6,494 nt of DNA from positions 1 through 6,494 of the forward strand of contig WBUV01000188.1 in NCBI GenBank assembly GCA_008933525.1. The letters are read 5' to 3'. A program made the translations under genes and the position numbers. Source of the DNA: Bacteroidales bacterium (GTDB lineage: Bacteria > Bacteroidota > Bacteroidia > Bacteroidales > Tenuifilaceae). Below the pieces are notes generated by a model. The model saw only the letters and a program-made list of their open reading frames with translations, searched no databases and was not told where the DNA came from. This document shows positions 6,242 to 6,494 of the stretch, piece by piece. Every line of letters begins with the position of its first letter. The first letter of the stretch is position 1.

Positions 6242-6253
6242 CGGGCGTATGCC
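6234..6253 (-). terminator. possible short intrinsic terminator of the phosphorylase gene
   Basis: One base after the TAG stop, the minus strand reads GGC-ATAC-GCC (6253-6244) and then CGA followed by seven T residues (6240-6234). The G/C stem is only 3 bp, so the hairpin is weak, but position and U tract are those of a rho-independent terminator. If functional it would separate the phosphorylase transcript from marR. Confidence 0.3.
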
Positions 6254-6254
6254 A

Positions 6255-6494
6255 CTAATCAAGGCTTTTGATAGTACTCAGTAATAGTTCTATAACACTA
6301 TTGGCATTCTTGCTAAAAATTGACAGCACCTCCTCCCAGCTAACAGGCGGCTCATCCTCTTTCCAGCAATCGTAATCGGTGCTCATTGCAATTGCGGCAT
6401 AAGGAATTTTCAACTCATTGGCTAAACTGGCCTCTGTAGCAATGGACATATTAATAACATCGGCTCCCCAACTCCTAAACATTCTGGATTCAGC
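6255..6494 (-). CDS. mtnP: S-methyl-5'-thioadenosine phosphorylase (PNP/MTAP family 2), 3' part only
   Basis: The last 79 residues of a family 2 purine nucleoside phosphorylase; the 5' two-thirds or more lies beyond the window. The frame runs to the edge as AESRMFRSWGADVINMS, the conserved RAESxMFRxWGADVINM block that contributes to the ribose/phosphate site. TDYDCWKEDE (visible residues 39-48) follows. In human MTAP the equivalent ATDYDCW segment carries the two aspartates that recognise the 6-aminopurine, whereas guanine/hypoxanthine-specific PNPs have asparagine at the key position. This favours phosphorolysis of 5'-methylthioadenosine to adenine and 5-methylthioribose-1-phosphate, a step in SAM by-product salvage. 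The C-terminus stops soon after ANSVIELLLSTIKSLD, shorter than the human tail. The internal ATG (6482) is not the start. marR follows 74 bp downstream on the same strand. Adenosine-type PNP activity cannot be excluded from this fragment. Confidence 0.88.
   Translation of the reverse strand, partial: AESRMFRSWGADVINMSIATEASLANELKIPYAAIAMSTDYDCWKEDEPPVSWEEVLSIFSKNANSVIELLLSTIKSLD

Noticed and set aside
1..6494. CRISPR arrays, tRNA/rRNA genes, insertion sequences, long direct repeats
   Set aside because: Nearly the whole window is accounted for by coding genes, and the short intergenic gaps show no tRNA-like folds, repeat-spacer pattern, transposase or terminal repeats.

Overview
This window looks like chromosomal DNA from a member of the Bacteroidota. 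The strongest sign is a secreted protein ending in a type B type IX secretion (gliding-motility C-terminal, CHU_C-like) sorting domain, a system essentially confined to that phylum. The AT-rich sequence, the lack of clear Shine-Dalgarno sites and a perfect TAnnTTTG -7 promoter box agree. I cannot place it below phylum level.

Layout. On the + strand, an almost complete AI-2E/PerM-type membrane permease (2-1093; only the first few residues are cut off) is followed after 46 bp by a 317-residue exported PKD plus T9SS-type-B protein (1140-2093). A single base then separates it from a run of minus-strand genes. In transcription order these are the 3' end of a methylthioadenosine phosphorylase-type gene (6494-6255, cut by the window edge), a MarR-family regulator (6180-5764), a P2-type cation-pumping P-type ATPase (5717-3174), a class I SAM methyltransferase (3167-2535) and a GNAT acetyltransferase (2535-2095). 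From the ATPase onward the genes are packed: 6 bp between ATPase and methyltransferase, and a one-base TAATG overlap between methyltransferase and acetyltransferase.

Regulation. The most informative non-coding signal is a pair of nearly identical 16-bp inverted repeats, consensus GTTAG-N6-CTAAC. One lies upstream of marR (6193-6208) and one upstream of the ATPase (5732-5747). They match at 14 of 16 positions, and in each case the repeat directly abuts a -7-like promoter element. The simplest reading is that the MarR protein represses its own promoter and a second promoter that drives ATPase, methyltransferase and acetyltransferase. In both cases the predicted transcription start falls almost on the start codon, so very short or absent leaders are possible.

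How the genes may work together. A ligand-sensing MarR repressor controlling a cation pump plus two small-molecule-modifying enzymes suggests an inducible stress, detoxification or ion-homeostasis unit, but the ligand and the ion are not evident. The pump is not a CPx heavy-metal ATPase, and by manual comparison it lacks several canonical SERCA Ca2+ ligands. The remaining genes (permease, T9SS cargo, phosphorylase) look like ordinary neighbours. I found no RNA genes, CRISPR arrays, mobile elements or long repeats.
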